This document shows positions 63,050 through 64,000 of a DNA stretch of 64,000 nt, piece after piece. The position numbers were made by a program, and so were the translations under genes. The stretch spans positions 124,001 to 188,000 of the forward strand of contig NZ_QGNJ01000007.1 in the NCBI RefSeq assembly GCF_003336875.1, in the 5' to 3' direction. Source of the DNA: Oleisolibacter albus. Lineage in GTDB: Bacteria; Pseudomonadota; Alphaproteobacteria; Azospirillales; Azospirillaceae. The notes below the pieces were generated by a model. The model saw only the letters and a program-made list of their open reading frames with translations, made no database searches and was not told the DNA's origin. Every line of letters begins with the position of its first letter. Within the stretch, counting starts at the first letter, position 1.

Positions 63050-63835
63050 TCACCAGGCCGGAATCAGCGCGCCCTTGAACGTCTGTTCAATAAAGGTCTT
63101 CACCGCATTGCTGTGATAGACGGTCAGCAGCGTCTTCACCCAGGGCGCGTCGCGGTCGGCCGGACGCACGGCGATGACGTTGGCATAGGGGCTGTTGGCA
63201 TCTTCCCGACCAAGGGCGTCACGGGTGGGGACCAGCCCCGCCTCCAGCGCGTAGTCGCCATTGATGGCCGCCAGATCGACATCGTCCAGCGCACGCGGCA
63301 ACTGCGCCGCATCCAGCTCGATGATGCGCAGCCGCTTGGGATTGGCCGCGATGTCCAGCGGCGTCGCCGTCAGCCCGGCCCCGGGCCGCAGCGTCAGCAG
63401 CCCGAACTTGTCCAGCAGCAGCAGGGCGCGGCCGCCATTGGTGGGATCGTTGGGGATGGCGACACGGGCACCGTCGGGCAGGGCGGTCAACGCCTTGATC
63501 CTGTGCGAGTACAGGCCAAGGGGGACGGTCACGGTCTTGCCGACGGAGATCAGATCATAGCCGCGGTCGGCGATCTGGTTGTCGAGATAGGGCTGATGCT
63601 GGAAGGAGTTGGCCTCCAGATCACCGGCGGCCAAAGCCGCATTGGGCACGACGTAATCGGTGAATTCGATGATCTGGATATCCAGGCCAGCCGGCTTGGC
63701 CAAGGCGCGCACCTGCTCCATGATCTGGGCATGGGCACCGGTGCTCACCCCGATGCGGATGGTCTCGGCCAGGGCCGGCAGGGCCGCCAGCGACAGGGCG
63801 GCGGCGGCAATCAGCGTCTGCGTCAGTCGGCGCAT
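63050..63835 (-). CDS. metQ: Methionine ABC transporter substrate-binding protein
   Basis: 261 residues from ATG 63835. Signal peptide TLIAAAALSLAALPALAE; no lipobox Cys, so it may be a soluble periplasmic form rather than a lipoprotein. NlpA/MetQ motifs: IRIGVSTGAHAQIMEQV, VVPNAALAAGDLEANSFQHQ, RVAIPNDPTNGGRALLLL, LAAINGDYALEAGL. It binds methionine or a related amino acid. It is downstream of metI, with a 13-base gap. Confidence 0.93.
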   Translation of the reverse strand: MRRLTQTLIAAAALSLAALPALAETIRIGVSTGAHAQIMEQVRALAKPAGLDIQIIEFTDYVVPNAALAAGDLEANSFQHQPYLDNQIADRGYDLISVGKTVTVPLGLYSHRIKALTALPDGARVAIPNDPTNGGRALLLLDKFGLLTLRPGAGLTATPLDIAANPKRLRIIELDAAQLPRALDDVDLAAINGDYALEAGLVPTRDALGREDANSPYANVIAVRPADRDAPWVKTLLTVYHSNAVKTFIEQTFKGALIPAW

Positions 63836-63848
63836 GGATCGGATGTCC

Positions 63849-64000
63849 TCAGCGGATGGGGGTACGTTTGTCGAGATGGCGGGCCAGCGCCTCGCCACCG
63901 GATTGCAGCAGTTGCACCAGAACCACCAGGATCAGCACCACGGCCAGCATCATCTCGGGCATGAAGCGCTGATAACCGTAGCGGATGCCGAGATCGCCCA
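63849..64000 (-). CDS. metI: Methionine ABC transporter permease MetI (C-terminal part)
   Basis: The last 49 codons of a gene that continues beyond the right edge. The segment GDLGIRYGYQRFMPEMML followed by a final TM helix (VVLILVVLVQLLQSGG) and the end ALARHLDKR is the MetI C-terminus. It precedes metQ in the same operon; metN is expected outside the window. Confidence 0.9.
   Translation of the reverse strand, partial: GDLGIRYGYQRFMPEMMLAVVLILVVLVQLLQSGGEALARHLDKRTPIR

Noticed and set aside
1-64000. CRISPR arrays, tRNA and rRNA genes, intact insertion sequences
   Set aside because: No regularly spaced repeat arrays or RNA-gene signatures were seen; the only mobile-element trace is the OrfA fragment near 10.0 kb.

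Overview
The window is high-GC DNA, gene-dense and often translationally coupled, with alphaproteobacterial gene content: PQQ synthesis, a clade I (Tat-exported) nitrous-oxide reductase cluster, TonB receptors, NtrC-type and OmpR-type two-component systems. It resembles a Rhodospirillales member such as the Azospirillum/Niveispirillum group; that placement is inference. A parAB locus with several copies of a parS-like palindrome (core ATCCGACGTCGGAT) at 55.3-58.1 kb suggests a secondary replicon (chromid or megaplasmid), close to its partition/replication region. I found no rRNA, tRNA or CRISPR.

Layout. 0-2.4 kb: the end of a FIST protein and a three-gene unit (unknown protein, PIN-like protein, patatin). 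2.5-5.65 kb: pqqABCDE (minus strand). 5.76-8.4 kb: a DUF2946-like protein and an OprC/NosA copper receptor. 8.4-10.2 kb: a GC-poor glycosyltransferase cassette between 35-bp direct repeats, beside an IS3-type transposase remnant. 10.2-17.7 kb: a secreted protein, a LysR regulator, a DUF779 protein, an aldehyde dehydrogenase, a NarL-type regulator and a TonB receptor. 17.9-23.4 kb: one 1852-residue maltokinase-TreZ-MalQ fusion. 23.6-24.3 kb: a small membrane protein behind a symmetric FNR-type box, and a secreted protein. 24.4-32.4 kb: a sugar ABC importer with LacI regulator, isomerase and dehydrogenase, with two LacI-type operators. 32.8-42.7 kb: nosRZDFYLX, pseudoazurin and tatE, with an FNR-type box upstream. 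42.7-54.0 kb: eleven genes in two divergent, overlapping operons. 54.1-58.1 kb: partition locus. 58.3-64 kb: a pentapeptide-repeat protein, an OmpR regulator with a hybrid kinase, and metQ with the end of metI.

The most striking unit is the 42.7-54.0 kb divergon. Its 424-bp central region carries two divergent sigma-54 promoters with correct GG-N10-GC spacing, and between them a 31-bp near-perfect palindrome. The minus operon encodes a HAD phosphatase, an arginase-fold hydrolase, an alpha/beta hydrolase, a FemAB/GNAT-like acyltransferase, and then a membrane histidine kinase and an NtrC-type activator with the GAFTGA motif. The plus operon encodes a class III aminotransferase, a MipA/OmpV outer-membrane protein, two tandem 4-TM SMR/DMT-like transporters and a DegT-type aminotransferase. 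I infer a self-regulated pathway that makes and exports an aminated metabolite or envelope modification. I know of no described system with this composition.

Other links: OprC/NosA-type copper uptake could supply NosZ; NosZ and probably NosX are Tat substrates and tatE lies in the cluster; PqqABCDE could support a quinoprotein dehydrogenase, with the aldehyde dehydrogenase acting downstream, but no quinoprotein gene is in the window.
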